Origin: CBDFHF01 sp965247565
GTDB taxonomy: Bacteria > Pseudomonadota > Gammaproteobacteria > Methylococcales > Methylomonadaceae
Reading direction: 5' to 3'
Assembly (NCBI GenBank): GCA_965247565.1
Contig: CBDFHF010000003.1
Coordinates: 1,612,001 to 1,676,000, forward strand
DNA length: 64,000 nt
Part shown: positions 35,355 through 44,655 of the stretch, one piece after another
Layout of the letters: every line of letters begins with the position of its first letter
How positions within the stretch are numbered: position 1 is the first letter of the stretch
Notes under the pieces: generated by a model
Told to the model about the DNA's origin: nothing
Seen by the model: only the letters and a program-made list of their open reading frames with translations
Databases searched by the model: none
Made by a program: the position numbers and the translations under genes

Positions 35355-35490
35355 AGCCACAGATTAAACTGGATTAAGCGGACTGGTTTTTAATTTTTTA
35401 GCGTGTAAGCATAAGCGACCTTTACACGCCCGTCTCAAAATGGCCGCTTTTAAATTACTGATTCATGCGCATTTGTCTTAATCTGTGGCT
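35355..35490. repeat. MITE-like element with 13-bp terminal inverted repeats
   Basis: AGCCACAGATTAA (35355-35367) and TTAATCTGTGGCT (35478-35490) are perfect inverted repeats 136 bp end to end. A nested inverted repeat GCGTGTAA (35401) / TTACACGC (35422) lies inside. There is no coding frame. The ends resemble CCACAGATTAA repeats found between genes in many bacteria. It lies between the PhnA-like gene and the helicase gene. Confidence 0.5.
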
Positions 35491-35559
35491 CAGCCTTAAA
35501 GCCCGCTTTGAGTAAAATCCAAATTCGTCATACTCATAAGTAGCAACCTAACCTATCCA

Positions 35560-37479
35560 GTGACTGAACTAGAATCTTTTTTTAGCGTAGACGGCGATTT
35601 ATCCAAGATCGTAACGGGTTACCAGCCCAGAGCCGCGCAACTGGAAATGGCCGAAGCAATTGCAGATGCAATTGATGCAAAAAAAAATCTCATTGCCGAA
35701 GCCGGTACCGGTACCGGTAAGACCTTTGCTTATTTAGTCCCGGCTATTTTTTCAGGCAAAAAAGTCATTATCTCTACCGGCACTAAAAACCTGCAAGATC
35801 AATTATTTAATAAAGATTTACCAGTTATTCGTAAAGCCATCAAACAGCCTTTTCAAGCGGCGCTATTAAAAGGCCGGAGTAATTATCTGTGTATCTATCG
35901 ACTGAAAAATGCGATCAGTTCTAACCTGGGCTTTAGCAAAGAAGATGCGGTGGCTTTAGCCAAAATAAATTCCTGGGCTAACCGTACTAAATCCGGTGAT
36001 GTCTCAGAGATGTCTGAAGTTGCTGAGGCTGACCCAGTTTGGTATCAGGCTACGTCGTCCATTGATAACTGTTTAGGACAGGATTGCCCGGATTATGCCG
36101 ATTGCTTTTTAGCAAAAGCGCGCAAAAACGCCCAAGAAGCGGACTTACTCGTCGTTAATCATCACTTGTTATGCGCCGATTGGTCGATACGTGACAGTGG
36201 TTTTGGCGAGTTATTGCCGGATGCTGAAGTCGTCATCATTGATGAAGCTCATCAATTGGCCGATACCGCCTCAAACTTCTTGGGTATCACCATTAGTGCA
36301 AAGCAATTGAATGATCTGGCTAAAGATACCTTGATGGAATACTTTAAAGATGCCACCGATATTCCCGCATTGAGAACGGCATGTGAAGATTTGGAATATG
36401 AAGTCAAAGATTTGCGTTTGGCTTTTGGCATAGAGCTTAAACGTGGAGAGTGGCGGGATATTGACAATAATCCAAAGCTTACGGCGGCTTTGACTGTGCT
36501 AAAGGATCAGTTAAAACGCTTATGCGAGCAATTGTTGTTGGCTTCCGTAAAATCTAAAGGATTGGATGCTTGTTTTAAACGCGCGGAAGAACTCGCAGAG
36601 CAATTCAAGATTATTACCGAAGACGAGGGTGGCAAGTGGATCCGTTGGTACGAAACCTATAAAAACACCTTCACTCTGAGTCGCACGCCGCTTGATATAG
36701 CTGCAGAATTCCGATTTTTTATGCAGCAGCACAAAGCCGCCTGGATTTTTACTTCGGCAACGCTGAGTGTCGCCAATAATTTTAACCATTTTGCCAACGG
36801 TTTAGGCCTGGGCAATGCGGCTAGTCAAAGCTGGGGTAGTCCATTTGACTATGCCAACCAGTCACTGTTTTATCATCCCAAAGGCTTACCTCAGCCAAAC
36901 GACCCGAATTTTACTGCGTTGATTGTTGATTTTGCGGTGCCTGTACTAGAGGCTAGTCAAGGCCGGGCGTTTTTTTTGTTTACCAGTCATCGCGTGTTAA
37001 AAGAAGCGGCAGAATTGCTGGAAAATAAAATTCCATATCCGCTACTCATTCAAGGTAGTCGACCCAAAGCTATGTTACTTGAGCAGTTTAAGGCCGCCGG
37101 TAATGCCGTATTATTGGGTACTTCCAGTTTTTGGGAGGGTGTGGATGTGAGAGGCGAGGCGCTATCTTGTGTCATTATCGACAAATTGCCGTTTTCATCG
37201 CCAGGTGATCCAGTGTTAAAGGCGCGTTTGGACGCTATGACTAAACAAGGTCGTAATCCGTTTTTTGAACATCAATTGCCAGCCGCAGTAATTGCCTTAC
37301 GACAAGGTGTGGGTCGTTTGATCCGAGATGTTACCGACCGTGGCGTATTAATGGTTTGTGATCCGCGTCTGCTAAAAAAATCTTACGGGCAGATGTTTTT
37401 GGACAGTGTGCCGGCTATGAAACGTAGTCGAGATATGACTGATGTACTAGCATTTTTTCAACATGAGCAAGATAAATGA
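35560..37479 (+). CDS. DinG/YoaA-family ATP-dependent DNA helicase
   Basis: 639 residues starting at GTG 35560. It is a superfamily-2 XPD-like 5'-3' helicase with Walker A AEAGTGTGKTFAY, DEAH box VIIDEAHQLAD, four cysteines for an iron-sulfur cluster (YLC..., CLGQDCPDYADC) and motif VI QGVGRLIRD. Size and motif spacing are closer to YoaA than to E. coli DinG. It should unwind forked DNA or R-loops in repair. It overlaps tsaB by 4 bases, a common gammaproteobacterial pairing. Confidence 0.92.
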   Translation: MTELESFFSVDGDLSKIVTGYQPRAAQLEMAEAIADAIDAKKNLIAEAGTGTGKTFAYLVPAIFSGKKVIISTGTKNLQDQLFNKDLPVIRKAIKQPFQAALLKGRSNYLCIYRLKNAISSNLGFSKEDAVALAKINSWANRTKSGDVSEMSEVAEADPVWYQATSSIDNCLGQDCPDYADCFLAKARKNAQEADLLVVNHHLLCADWSIRDSGFGELLPDAEVVIIDEAHQLADTASNFLGITISAKQLNDLAKDTLMEYFKDATDIPALRTACEDLEYEVKDLRLAFGIELKRGEWRDIDNNPKLTAALTVLKDQLKRLCEQLLLASVKSKGLDACFKRAEELAEQFKIITEDEGGKWIRWYETYKNTFTLSRTPLDIAAEFRFFMQQHKAAWIFTSATLSVANNFNHFANGLGLGNAASQSWGSPFDYANQSLFYHPKGLPQPNDPNFTALIVDFAVPVLEASQGRAFFLFTSHRVLKEAAELLENKIPYPLLIQGSRPKAMLLEQFKAAGNAVLLGTSSFWEGVDVRGEALSCVIIDKLPFSSPGDPVLKARLDAMTKQGRNPFFEHQLPAAVIALRQGVGRLIRDVTDRGVLMVCDPRLLKKSYGQMFLDSVPAMKRSRDMTDVLAFFQHEQDK

Positions 37480-38171
37480 AATTATTGGCAGTAGAAACTT
37501 CAACTGACGCTTGTTCGGCGGCTTTGATTATCAATGGTGAAATCCGAGAGCGCTTTCAATTGGCACCTAAAGAACACACGAAACTCATTTTGCCGATGAT
37601 TGATTCATTAATGTCTGAAGCTGGATTAAGGCCGCAAAATCTTGATGCATTGGCATTTAGTCGCGGTCCTGGCTCCTTTACAGGCGTGCGCATTGCTACT
37701 TCCGTTATTCATGGCATAGCCTTGGGTGCCGATTTGCCGGTGGTGGGCGTGTCAACATTGGCCGCTATTGCGCAGCAGTTTTTTATCAATCAGTCTGAAG
37801 ATGTTGCATTTGTAGCCATGGATGCACGAATGTCGGAAATTTTTTGGGCTGTTTATCAGCGCAATAACGAAAACTATGCACAGTTGCTGGGTAAGGAAGC
37901 GGTAACACCGGCACAGTTGGTCGAATTTCCAGACTTAAAAGGAGTTGGGATTGGTTCCGGTTGGGGAGTTTATACTCAGGATTTAACTACCTGCTTGGCA
38001 GATCACGTACTACGCTACGAGCCAGAACATTTACCCAGAGCCAGTGCAATTGCCCAATTGGGCGTACATGGATTTGAGTTGGGTTTAGCTGTTGCGGTTG
38101 AACAGGCATTGCCAGTTTACTTGCGAGATAAGGTCGCTAAAAAAGAATCTGAAAGAACATCATCGTTATGA
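37476..38171 (+). CDS. tsaB: tRNA threonylcarbamoyladenosine biosynthesis protein TsaB
   Basis: 231 residues of the ASKHA fold: KLLAVETSTDACSAALI at the start, then LDALAFSRGPGSFTGVRIATSVIHGIALG, the TsaB signature. It is an inactive paralogue of TsaD that scaffolds the TsaBDE complex making t6A37 in ANN-decoding tRNAs. Its ATG overlaps the helicase stop (ATGA), so it is translationally coupled. Confidence 0.95.
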   Translation: MKLLAVETSTDACSAALIINGEIRERFQLAPKEHTKLILPMIDSLMSEAGLRPQNLDALAFSRGPGSFTGVRIATSVIHGIALGADLPVVGVSTLAAIAQQFFINQSEDVAFVAMDARMSEIFWAVYQRNNENYAQLLGKEAVTPAQLVEFPDLKGVGIGSGWGVYTQDLTTCLADHVLRYEPEHLPRASAIAQLGVHGFELGLAVAVEQALPVYLRDKVAKKESERTSSL

Positions 38172-38378
38172 TTTACCCAGGCTAGCCATAAAATGCGCGA
38201 AAGACACGAGGGTAAATCAGAGAGTTGACCTTGAATAGTCGCCATTAAGCGCTGATTTCTTGGCGTGTTATAAGGTTTTTCGATTCTTTCGCGCTCTTGG
38301 TGACTGAATCCAGATTTTTTTAGGGCTAAAATTGTAAAGGGAGTAAGTTAGCTTTATGCAAGTTGCTTGGTATTCTGG

Positions 38379-38615
38379 TTAATCAAAACCGAACTCAGAT
38401 TCATCAAAGTCATCAAATTGCTCTTTTAAGCGCTTTTTTTCCCAGTAAATTTCAATTTTCCTGCGCGAATCTCTTTTTATGGTTTCCTTTTCAGCGGCGT
38501 CAGCCAGAGACGTCAGTTCACTGTCTTCAAAGATGTCTTCATCATCAAGTTCAGTTTCAGCATCGGCCTTTGGCGGTGGCGGGGTCGCGCTAGGTTTGGA
38601 AGGTGGTTTGGCCAT
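38379..38615 (-). CDS. Small charged protein, PA3496-like
   Basis: 78 residues: a Pro-rich start (PPSKPSATPPPPK), an acidic middle (ELDDEDIFEDSE) and a C-terminal basic helix followed by KRLKEQFDDFDESEFGFD. The helix plus acidic Phe-rich end resembles the small PA3496-type proteins of Pseudomonas, whose role is unknown. There is no signal peptide. It is monocistronic, on the strand opposite tsaB. Confidence 0.5.
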   Translation of the reverse strand: MAKPPSKPSATPPPPKADAETELDDEDIFEDSELTSLADAAEKETIKRDSRRKIEIYWEKKRLKEQFDDFDESEFGFD

Positions 38616-38747
38616 TTTTTAAACTCCAAATAAACAATCAAATTCTGTTGTGTACGTTACGGGCAGACCTATTAATGCAGTTGATAGGGTGCTTCTTTCT
38701 GTGCATTTAGTGTAGTCAAAATTTACTGATTTAACTAGCCTAGATGC

Positions 38748-39680
38748 TTAACCTTTACCGCGAGTTCTGGTGCGCGTTAGCGGTTTTTCTTTGTTTGCTT
38801 CCAAAGATTCAAAACGTTTTTCTAAAAACTGAATAATCATGTCGGCAATATCTTTGCTACTGGTTTCTTCGATGCCCTTTAATCCGGGAGACGAGTTGAC
38901 TTCCATAATGACGGGGCCATGATTAGATCGTAGTATGTCTACCCCACAAACATTTAAACCCATGATTCTTGCTGCCCGTATCGCTGTAGAACGCTCTTCT
39001 GGCGTCAGACGTATCAGAGCAGCAGAGCCGCCACGGTGCAAATTGGAGCGAAACTCCCCCTCGGCTCCTTGGCGTTTCATGGCTGCAACCACTTTATCGC
39101 CAATGACGAAACAACGAATGTCGCTACCCCCCGCTTCCTGGATATATTCTTGCACCATAATGTTTGCTTTCAGCCCCATAAAAGCCTGAATAACGCTTTC
39201 CGCGGCGTTGTGATTTTCTGCTAAAACTACACCTATGCCCTGTGTGCCTTGTAGTAGTTTTATAACCAGTGGCGCACCGCCTACCTGAGCAATTAGGTCA
39301 GCAATATCATCGGGGTTGTTAGCAAAGCCAGTCACCGGTAAACCAATGCCTTTTCTGGCTAATAATTGCGTAGTCCTCAATTTGTCCCGGGACCTTGAAA
39401 TGGCAACAGACTCATTTAATGGCAAAACGTTCATCATTTCAAACTGTCTTAGCACTGCAGTGCCATAGAAAGTCACTGATGCACCAATCCGTGGAATGAC
39501 GGCATCAAATCCTGTTAAAGCTTCGCCACGATAATGGATAGATGGATTATGCGAGGTAATATTCATATAACATCGTAAAACGTCCAGTACCCGCACCTCG
39601 TGCCCCCTCGCTACAGCAGCTTCAACCAGTCGCGAAGTGGAGTAGAGTTTTGCGTTACGCGACAAAATAGCTATTTTCAT
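38748..39680 (-). CDS. rimK: Ribosomal protein S6 glutamate ligase (ATP-grasp)
   Basis: 310 residues. KIAILSRNAKLYSTSRLVEAA is the RimK N-terminus, followed by the ATP-grasp domain: LLQGTQGIGVVL, the Arg-containing DIRCFVIGDKVVAAMKR, and metal-binding Glu/Asn in IMEVNSSPGLKGIE. RimK adds glutamates to the C-terminus of ribosomal protein S6. The last 20 residues form a basic tail (KEKPLTRTRTRGKG). It is transcribed alone. No partner atp-dependent zinc peptidase gene is visible. Confidence 0.93.
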   Translation of the reverse strand: MKIAILSRNAKLYSTSRLVEAAVARGHEVRVLDVLRCYMNITSHNPSIHYRGEALTGFDAVIPRIGASVTFYGTAVLRQFEMMNVLPLNESVAISRSRDKLRTTQLLARKGIGLPVTGFANNPDDIADLIAQVGGAPLVIKLLQGTQGIGVVLAENHNAAESVIQAFMGLKANIMVQEYIQEAGGSDIRCFVIGDKVVAAMKRQGAEGEFRSNLHRGGSAALIRLTPEERSTAIRAARIMGLNVCGVDILRSNHGPVIMEVNSSPGLKGIEETSSKDIADMIIQFLEKRFESLEANKEKPLTRTRTRGKG

Positions 39681-40273
39681 AAAACGTAAAATGATTTCCC
39701 GGTTGAAACAGTTATAAAGTCCTATTTTGTCATGGAATGAAATAATTAGAAAATAACAACACTAAGTAAAATGAGGCTACAGAGGTAGTTGCTAGAAGGT
39801 TTGACAAAAATCAAAAAAATTGCTGGTTTCTTGCAAACTGCACCTATTACCTGGATTCTGGCCAGAGATCAATTCGTTATTCATATAAACACTTTAAAAA
39901 TTTAAGAAGCAGTATGTGAATTGAGAGCATTAAAATATCAATATCCTCGGCGGATGTTTTCGTCAGTTAAAGCTACTAAAGCCCGCAATCATTGGGTATT
40001 GTATATAAAGCTGTGTCTGTGTTAATTTAAAGCGCAACATGCTTTATCGATGGATAGCTCTGGATTTACCAAGCTTTTTTTACCATCCGTGTAGGTTGTT
40101 TTCGTTATTAATCGCTGTGATAAATTGCCTGGTCCGTTTAAATTAATTTTTTGGCGTTATTAGCCGGGCTGAAGTCTTAATCAAATGAAGTCATTTTTAC
40201 CCGAGGCAATTTAGGTTATTTGTCATCGGTTTTACATACGAACTATATCAATATCGTTCCAGGAGGGATGCGC
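39681..40273. other. Long AT-rich leader region before the multihaem cytochrome gene
   Basis: 593 bases between divergent genes with no convincing coding frame or tRNA. It should hold the rimK promoter and that of the cytochrome. I looked for a c-di-GMP riboswitch of the GEMM type, often placed before multihaem cytochrome genes, and found no match to its conserved core. AAAGCGCAACATGCTTT near 40031 is a small inverted repeat. Confidence 0.4.
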
Positions 40274-43200
40274 ATGAAAACTCGATTTAACACCGGCAGC
40301 CGTTACTCGGCATTATTGCTGGCAACTTTAACCGGCCTGATTAGCACGACACCCGTCGAAGTTGAGGCGGCCAAACTAAAACTAACCAAAACCCAATGGT
40401 TGGCGAAAAAACAATCATTGACCGTCACTGGTAAGCTTAGTCAGGCAGCGGCAGGCGCTGGAGTCGAGCTTTATGACGTGAATGGACGTTTGCTTGGTAT
40501 CCCTGTCCTGAGTAACAAGGGTGCTTTCTCTTTAACACTAAAAGGTAATGAATTACCTTCGGTTCCTTGTGCTATCAGAGCGCAATCTGGGAGTACCGAA
40601 CTTTTGAAGCCAGTAGTCGGTGCACCTAAGTCTTGTAATAAGGTGACGACTTGTAGTATCACAGAACCTGTGGAAGGCGCTGCCAATTTGACTGTCAATC
40701 AGCCAGTCAATTTTAAAGCCCAAGTAAAACCGAAAGGGAAAGGGGTTACAGTTGTTAGCCAAGAATGGGATTTCGCTGGTGGCGCTTTGCAAAAAGAACC
40801 ATTCCGCAAGTCCGGACTCGAGACAACGGCCACTTTTGTGCGGGATAACAGTACTTACCGTGTCCGTTTTGTCGCCACTGACAGCAAAGGACAACGCTGC
40901 GAGGACAGCATAACTGTTGCGGTGGGTACGCCCCCTACCGGCTTGCCAAACAAAGTCAGTGAGCAAGCCACACCCAAATTCGGCGCAGAGCTAGATGGGG
41001 TTAAAGGCGACCTTGTTGTCCTGCCCGCACCACAATGGACTATGCAGCATTTGAGTGATGCCAGAATCAACCCGAATTTATGGGCTTCGTTTTCCACACT
41101 GGACAACACTCTGAATGCTTATGTGTATAGAAAAGACTTAAAGCCTATGTTAGTGGGACCTGATGCTGTCACAATTCAATATTCGGCGGCTTCGAATCCC
41201 AGCGACCCAGTCGGTCCCGGTTCTATTAACTCAACTAGCCAAAACTGGCCAGTAGGGACAGAAATGGCGAAATCGGTGGTTCGCAAGTCCGACATGTGGG
41301 AGAGCTATACCGGTCGGGAAGATGCCAAGAAAGCCGATGCGAGTACCTATCAAAGTATATCGTGGATGGGCATGGCGCCTTGGGCCTGGAGTTTCGCGGA
41401 TTCTTATCTTAACAAACCGGAAGCTGACGTTGGCTACTTTCAGGATAACAACATCAACTTTAAGTACGATTACAGTCCGGACGAAGCTAGCAAGCCTAAT
41501 CCCGACCCTACCAAAAGACTGCTTGACCCAGGCTCGCAAATGCCGGGTAAAGCAAATCCTTTCAGTGCCAACGATCCTAAGCCTCTAGTCGCCGCGCTCG
41601 GTGATAAGTTGGGCAGTAGTGCCCGGATGATTCCGGTCACCGATGTAGATGACAAGAATCGGGTCAATCCATTCCCACTCATGCGTGTTCAGGCAGTTGA
41701 AGGGGGGGCAGTGAAGGCATCTACCGACGGTGTTTTGGCATCTGGTAAAGATTTTAAATGTCGGGAGTGTCATGCTAAAGGCGGTATTGCAGCAAATCCG
41801 AATGCTCCGCACACCAAAGATGCATTTTACTCTACAGCTTATGCTAAATGGGCTTTGGCAAATGGAAGCTACAAATTGCCGGAAAAAGTGCTAGACAAAC
41901 CCGAGTTTTTCGAAGCGGCCAGCAATAGTATAGAAGATCAGGAATATGCAGCCGCTCAGAATTACAGCAGCCTTCACCAATTCTATGATGCCATGACAGT
42001 TATGGACGATATGATTTACGGAAGGAATCGCGATGGAGAAGGTGGAAAGCCTAATGAACAGAAAATTGGCGCAGATAGCCCAATGAGCTGCGAAGGTTGT
42101 CACGGTTCTGCTTTGGCATTTTTAGTGCGGGATGAAGCCTGGTGGCAGTGGGATCAGTATGATTGGAATTCGCCTGCTTACGATCCGGATTACAGCCCAA
42201 CCATGCATCGATTCCACGGTCAATTGCAATATAAAAGCGATAGTGATCACAGTGACATCAAGCGCGAAGCTTCCGGAATCTATTCCCGTTACACTGGCGG
42301 GGGCTTAAACAAGCAAAGTCTGTTCCCGATTTTTGATGCTAATGGCAAACAGCTTCCCATGGAGGAAAACTGTCTGAAATGTCATTCCGGACACCGCGAG
42401 CCGCTTTATCGTGATCGTATGTTTACTGCGGGCGTGACTTGTTACGACTGCCATGGCGACATGCTGGCTGTAGGTCAGACTAACAAAAAACCTGCTAATC
42501 GGGTTAGTGCTGACGGCAACGAGCACCGTGTGCCTTGGTTCGACGAACCTGATTGTGGATCCTGTCATACCGGTAACGGTAGTGTAGGTAGTGATAAGGC
42601 TAACGGCTATTTCAGTGCGGGTGTTAAGGCGCGAGCTTTTGATGATGCCGATAATTCCGGTATTACTCGAAAAGTTGACTTGACCAACACTGATGCAGCG
42701 CGATTCGCCGTTGTGCCTGTCTACGATCTTGGCGTTTCCGATCCAACGAAAGCTATTAATATTAGCTATACGGGATTCGATCCTGCTACAAACAAGCTGA
42801 CTAGTGAAAAGAGAACGCTGAAAGTCCAAGCTCCGCTCTACCGCGAGGGTAAGGATGCGCATGGCAATGTACCTTGTGCTGCTTGTCACGGTGGTGCTCA
42901 TGAAGTGTGGCCTAATCGCGATCCCAACGCCAATGACAATGTAACGGCATTGCAGTTACAAGGTCATACGGGCACTATTTTGGAATGTAGCGTGTGTCAT
43001 GACAAGGACTCCTTCAAGAACGAGACCGATCTTGATGGCGGTACCTACAGTGGTGACACAACCGCCGGTATATTGGGCGGTCCTCATAATACCCATCCAA
43101 TTAACGATCCTTACTGGTGGAATAAGGCGGGTGATGGTACCAATGGCGGTTGGCATAACAACTACGCGATGAAACCAGGCAAAAATGGGGAAGACCAATG

Positions 43201-43483
43201 TGCGGCTTGCCATGGCGCCGACCACAAAGGAACCCGGTTGTCTAAGACTCCAGTTGAACGAGTGTTTATCAATGCTAAAGCTAAGGGTATCAAGCGTAAA
43301 GTGGTTGTTGCCGCCGGCACACCAATCGGCTGCGGTATTTGTCACGATGTGAACAAGAGCTTTACTAAGAGTGCGGCTCAGCAAGCCGCTGTCGGTACCC
43401 CCCCGCAATCTATGGTTCCGGCAACAAGCCAACCTGTTTCTTCCTCTGATGGAAATGGAGGTGGCATGGGCTCTGGGCGATAA
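40274..43483 (+). CDS. Nine-haem c-type cytochrome with N-terminal beta domains
   Basis: 1069 residues from ATG 40274, with AGGAGGG ending 6 bases upstream; the in-frame ATG at 40268 is too close to that site. A signal peptide ends near VEAAK. A beta domain (about 33-125) and a PKD-like domain (CSITEP...VSQEWDF...VRFVATDSKGQRCEDS, to about 215) follow. Nine CXXCH haem sites lie at residues 496, 606, 700, 723, 761, 868, 905, 976 and 1020. It has a Ser/Gly-rich tail. It should be a periplasmic or cell-surface electron carrier. No barrel/porin or partner cytochrome gene is adjacent. Confidence 0.88.
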   Translation: MKTRFNTGSRYSALLLATLTGLISTTPVEVEAAKLKLTKTQWLAKKQSLTVTGKLSQAAAGAGVELYDVNGRLLGIPVLSNKGAFSLTLKGNELPSVPCAIRAQSGSTELLKPVVGAPKSCNKVTTCSITEPVEGAANLTVNQPVNFKAQVKPKGKGVTVVSQEWDFAGGALQKEPFRKSGLETTATFVRDNSTYRVRFVATDSKGQRCEDSITVAVGTPPTGLPNKVSEQATPKFGAELDGVKGDLVVLPAPQWTMQHLSDARINPNLWASFSTLDNTLNAYVYRKDLKPMLVGPDAVTIQYSAASNPSDPVGPGSINSTSQNWPVGTEMAKSVVRKSDMWESYTGREDAKKADASTYQSISWMGMAPWAWSFADSYLNKPEADVGYFQDNNINFKYDYSPDEASKPNPDPTKRLLDPGSQMPGKANPFSANDPKPLVAALGDKLGSSARMIPVTDVDDKNRVNPFPLMRVQAVEGGAVKASTDGVLASGKDFKCRECHAKGGIAANPNAPHTKDAFYSTAYAKWALANGSYKLPEKVLDKPEFFEAASNSIEDQEYAAAQNYSSLHQFYDAMTVMDDMIYGRNRDGEGGKPNEQKIGADSPMSCEGCHGSALAFLVRDEAWWQWDQYDWNSPAYDPDYSPTMHRFHGQLQYKSDSDHSDIKREASGIYSRYTGGGLNKQSLFPIFDANGKQLPMEENCLKCHSGHREPLYRDRMFTAGVTCYDCHGDMLAVGQTNKKPANRVSADGNEHRVPWFDEPDCGSCHTGNGSVGSDKANGYFSAGVKARAFDDADNSGITRKVDLTNTDAARFAVVPVYDLGVSDPTKAINISYTGFDPATNKLTSEKRTLKVQAPLYREGKDAHGNVPCAACHGGAHEVWPNRDPNANDNVTALQLQGHTGTILECSVCHDKDSFKNETDLDGGTYSGDTTAGILGGPHNTHPINDPYWWNKAGDGTNGGWHNNYAMKPGKNGEDQCAACHGADHKGTRLSKTPVERVFINAKAKGIKRKVVVAAGTPIGCGICHDVNKSFTKSAAQQAAVGTPPQSMVPATSQPVSSSDGNGGGMGSGR

Positions 43484-43506
43484 GCACTTTCTTTAATCCT
43501 ATATAA

Positions 43507-43530
43507 GGGGCGCAATTGCGCCCCTTTTTT
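43507..43530 (+). terminator. Intrinsic terminator after the multihaem cytochrome
   Basis: GGGGCGCAATTGCGCCCC is a perfect GC-rich hairpin followed immediately by six T. It lies 23 bases past the cytochrome stop; this is the clearest terminator in the window. Confidence 0.93.
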
Positions 43531-43612
43531 GTTACCCTGGAAGGATAAGTTTCGTGTTGTCGTAATAATCACCCTTGTTCAATAGTGTTTTAATTTTTTA
43601 TAGAGAAAAATA

Positions 43613-43945
43613 ATGGGGAAATATCCTGAAAAAACTTGTTCGATAGATAGATTGGTAACACACACCAAACTGGTTGAGGCGGCCATAGCCGGAAAGAAAA
43701 CCGAGCAACGTAGAGACGGTTTATATGCGTTGCCCGGTGAAATTTTTGAGCTACAAGGTATTGCTTTTGTAATCACCGATGTACAACGGCAGCGCTTAGG
43801 CGATATGACTGATGATCATGCGAAAGCCGAGGGTTACCCGAGTCTTGATATGTATCGAAACATTATTTTAAGCATGCATGCTGGAATGAACTGGAATCCT
43901 GATGCTTTAGTTTGGGTGCATAGTTTTGCTATCAAGCAGGCATAA
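43613..43945 (+). CDS. ASCH-domain protein
   Basis: 110 residues. KTCSIDRLVTHTKLVEAAIAGKKTEQRRDGLYALPGEIFELQGIAFVITDVQRQRLGDMTDDHAKAEGYPSLD has the ASCH (PUA-like) layout: GKKT/QRR early, a strand ending in the G/D turn, and an AxxEGYxS helix. ASCH proteins bind RNA or modified nucleosides, and E. coli YqfB is an amidohydrolase. There is no signal peptide. It stands alone, with its own upstream AT-rich region. Confidence 0.7.
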   Translation: MGKYPEKTCSIDRLVTHTKLVEAAIAGKKTEQRRDGLYALPGEIFELQGIAFVITDVQRQRLGDMTDDHAKAEGYPSLDMYRNIILSMHAGMNWNPDALVWVHSFAIKQA

Positions 43946-43975
43946 CAGAAAGTCCCGATAATAGTCGAAAACGAA

Positions 43976-44000
43976 AATTTCCCGACAATACAGGGAAATT
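43976..44000 (+). terminator. Hairpin after the ASCH-domain gene
   Basis: AATTTCCC and GGGAAATT pair perfectly around a 9-base loop, 31 bases past the stop. There is no T-run, so termination by this stem is uncertain. CCCGATAA-like words repeat on each side. Confidence 0.35.
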
Positions 44001-44060
44001 AACCCGATAACTTTGTGGAAAAGCTATGAATAATGTTCATTTTAATTATGGGCATTAATC

Positions 44061-44591
44061 ATGAAGTTTTTACCTTTAGCGATACTCGGTTTTTTATTAT
44101 TTCCTTTAAATGCTTCTGCGCATGGGCCAACGCCGCAAAAAGCCAAAGAGATTATTACTATCAATGCGCCAGTTGCCAAAGTATGGGAGCAAGTTAAGCA
44201 ATTTGATGCCATTTCTACTTGGCATGCCGATGTTAAAACGAGTACAGGTGATGGCAAACTTGAATCCGGCGGCATCCGTACCCTAACGATGCAAAATGGT
44301 GAACAGTTAGTGGAAGAGCTGGATTACTATAACGAAAAAGAGCATGAATACAGCTATCGCCTTAAAACAGAAAATGTTAAAGCCTTGCCGGTTAGTTCCT
44401 ATTCTATCGAGCTTCAGGTAAAGGCGGCTGCAGATGGTAATAGTAGTGAAGTGTTACTGAAAAGCCGTTTTTACCGGGGCGACACGGGCAATACGCCTCC
44501 AGAAAATTTAAGTGATGCGGCGGCTGTCGAAGCGATGACAAAATTTTTTAAAAATGGTTTGGCTAGCCTGAAACAAGCTGTAGAAAAATAA
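44061..44591 (+). CDS. MxaD-like exported SRPBCC protein
   Basis: 176 residues with a signal peptide ending LNASA-HGPTP. The mature start HGPTPQKAKEIITINAPVAKVWEQVKQFDAISTWHADV follows MxaD of methylotrophs, a periplasmic SRPBCC (START-like) protein associated with PQQ methanol dehydrogenase. No mxa or xox structural gene is in the window, so it may be a stand-alone paralogue. The predicted fold is the helix-grip type with a hydrophobic pocket. The ligand is not known. Confidence 0.72.
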   Translation: MKFLPLAILGFLLFPLNASAHGPTPQKAKEIITINAPVAKVWEQVKQFDAISTWHADVKTSTGDGKLESGGIRTLTMQNGEQLVEELDYYNEKEHEYSYRLKTENVKALPVSSYSIELQVKAAADGNSSEVLLKSRFYRGDTGNTPPENLSDAAAVEAMTKFFKNGLASLKQAVEK

Positions 44592-44612
44592 GTTTCTTAG
44601 TAAGAAGTGTTT

Positions 44613-44650
44613 CGGATTAGCGAGAAGTTGAAAGCTAATCCGATTTACAA
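44613..44650. terminator. Hairpin between convergent genes
   Basis: CGGATTAGC and GCTAATCCG pair perfectly around a 12-base loop. The stem lies between the stops of the MxaD-like gene (plus) and pqiC (minus) and probably ends both transcripts, though the flanking T-runs are short. Confidence 0.55.
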
Positions 44651-44655
44651 AAGAT

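Noticed and set aside
39681..40273. GEMM c-di-GMP riboswitch before the cytochrome
   Set aside because: No match to the conserved GEMM core could be found by eye.
42305..42901. 198-codon antisense frame inside the multihaem cytochrome
   Set aside because: The sense strand encodes nine haem sites and a signal peptide in one frame; the antisense product has no recognisable motif.
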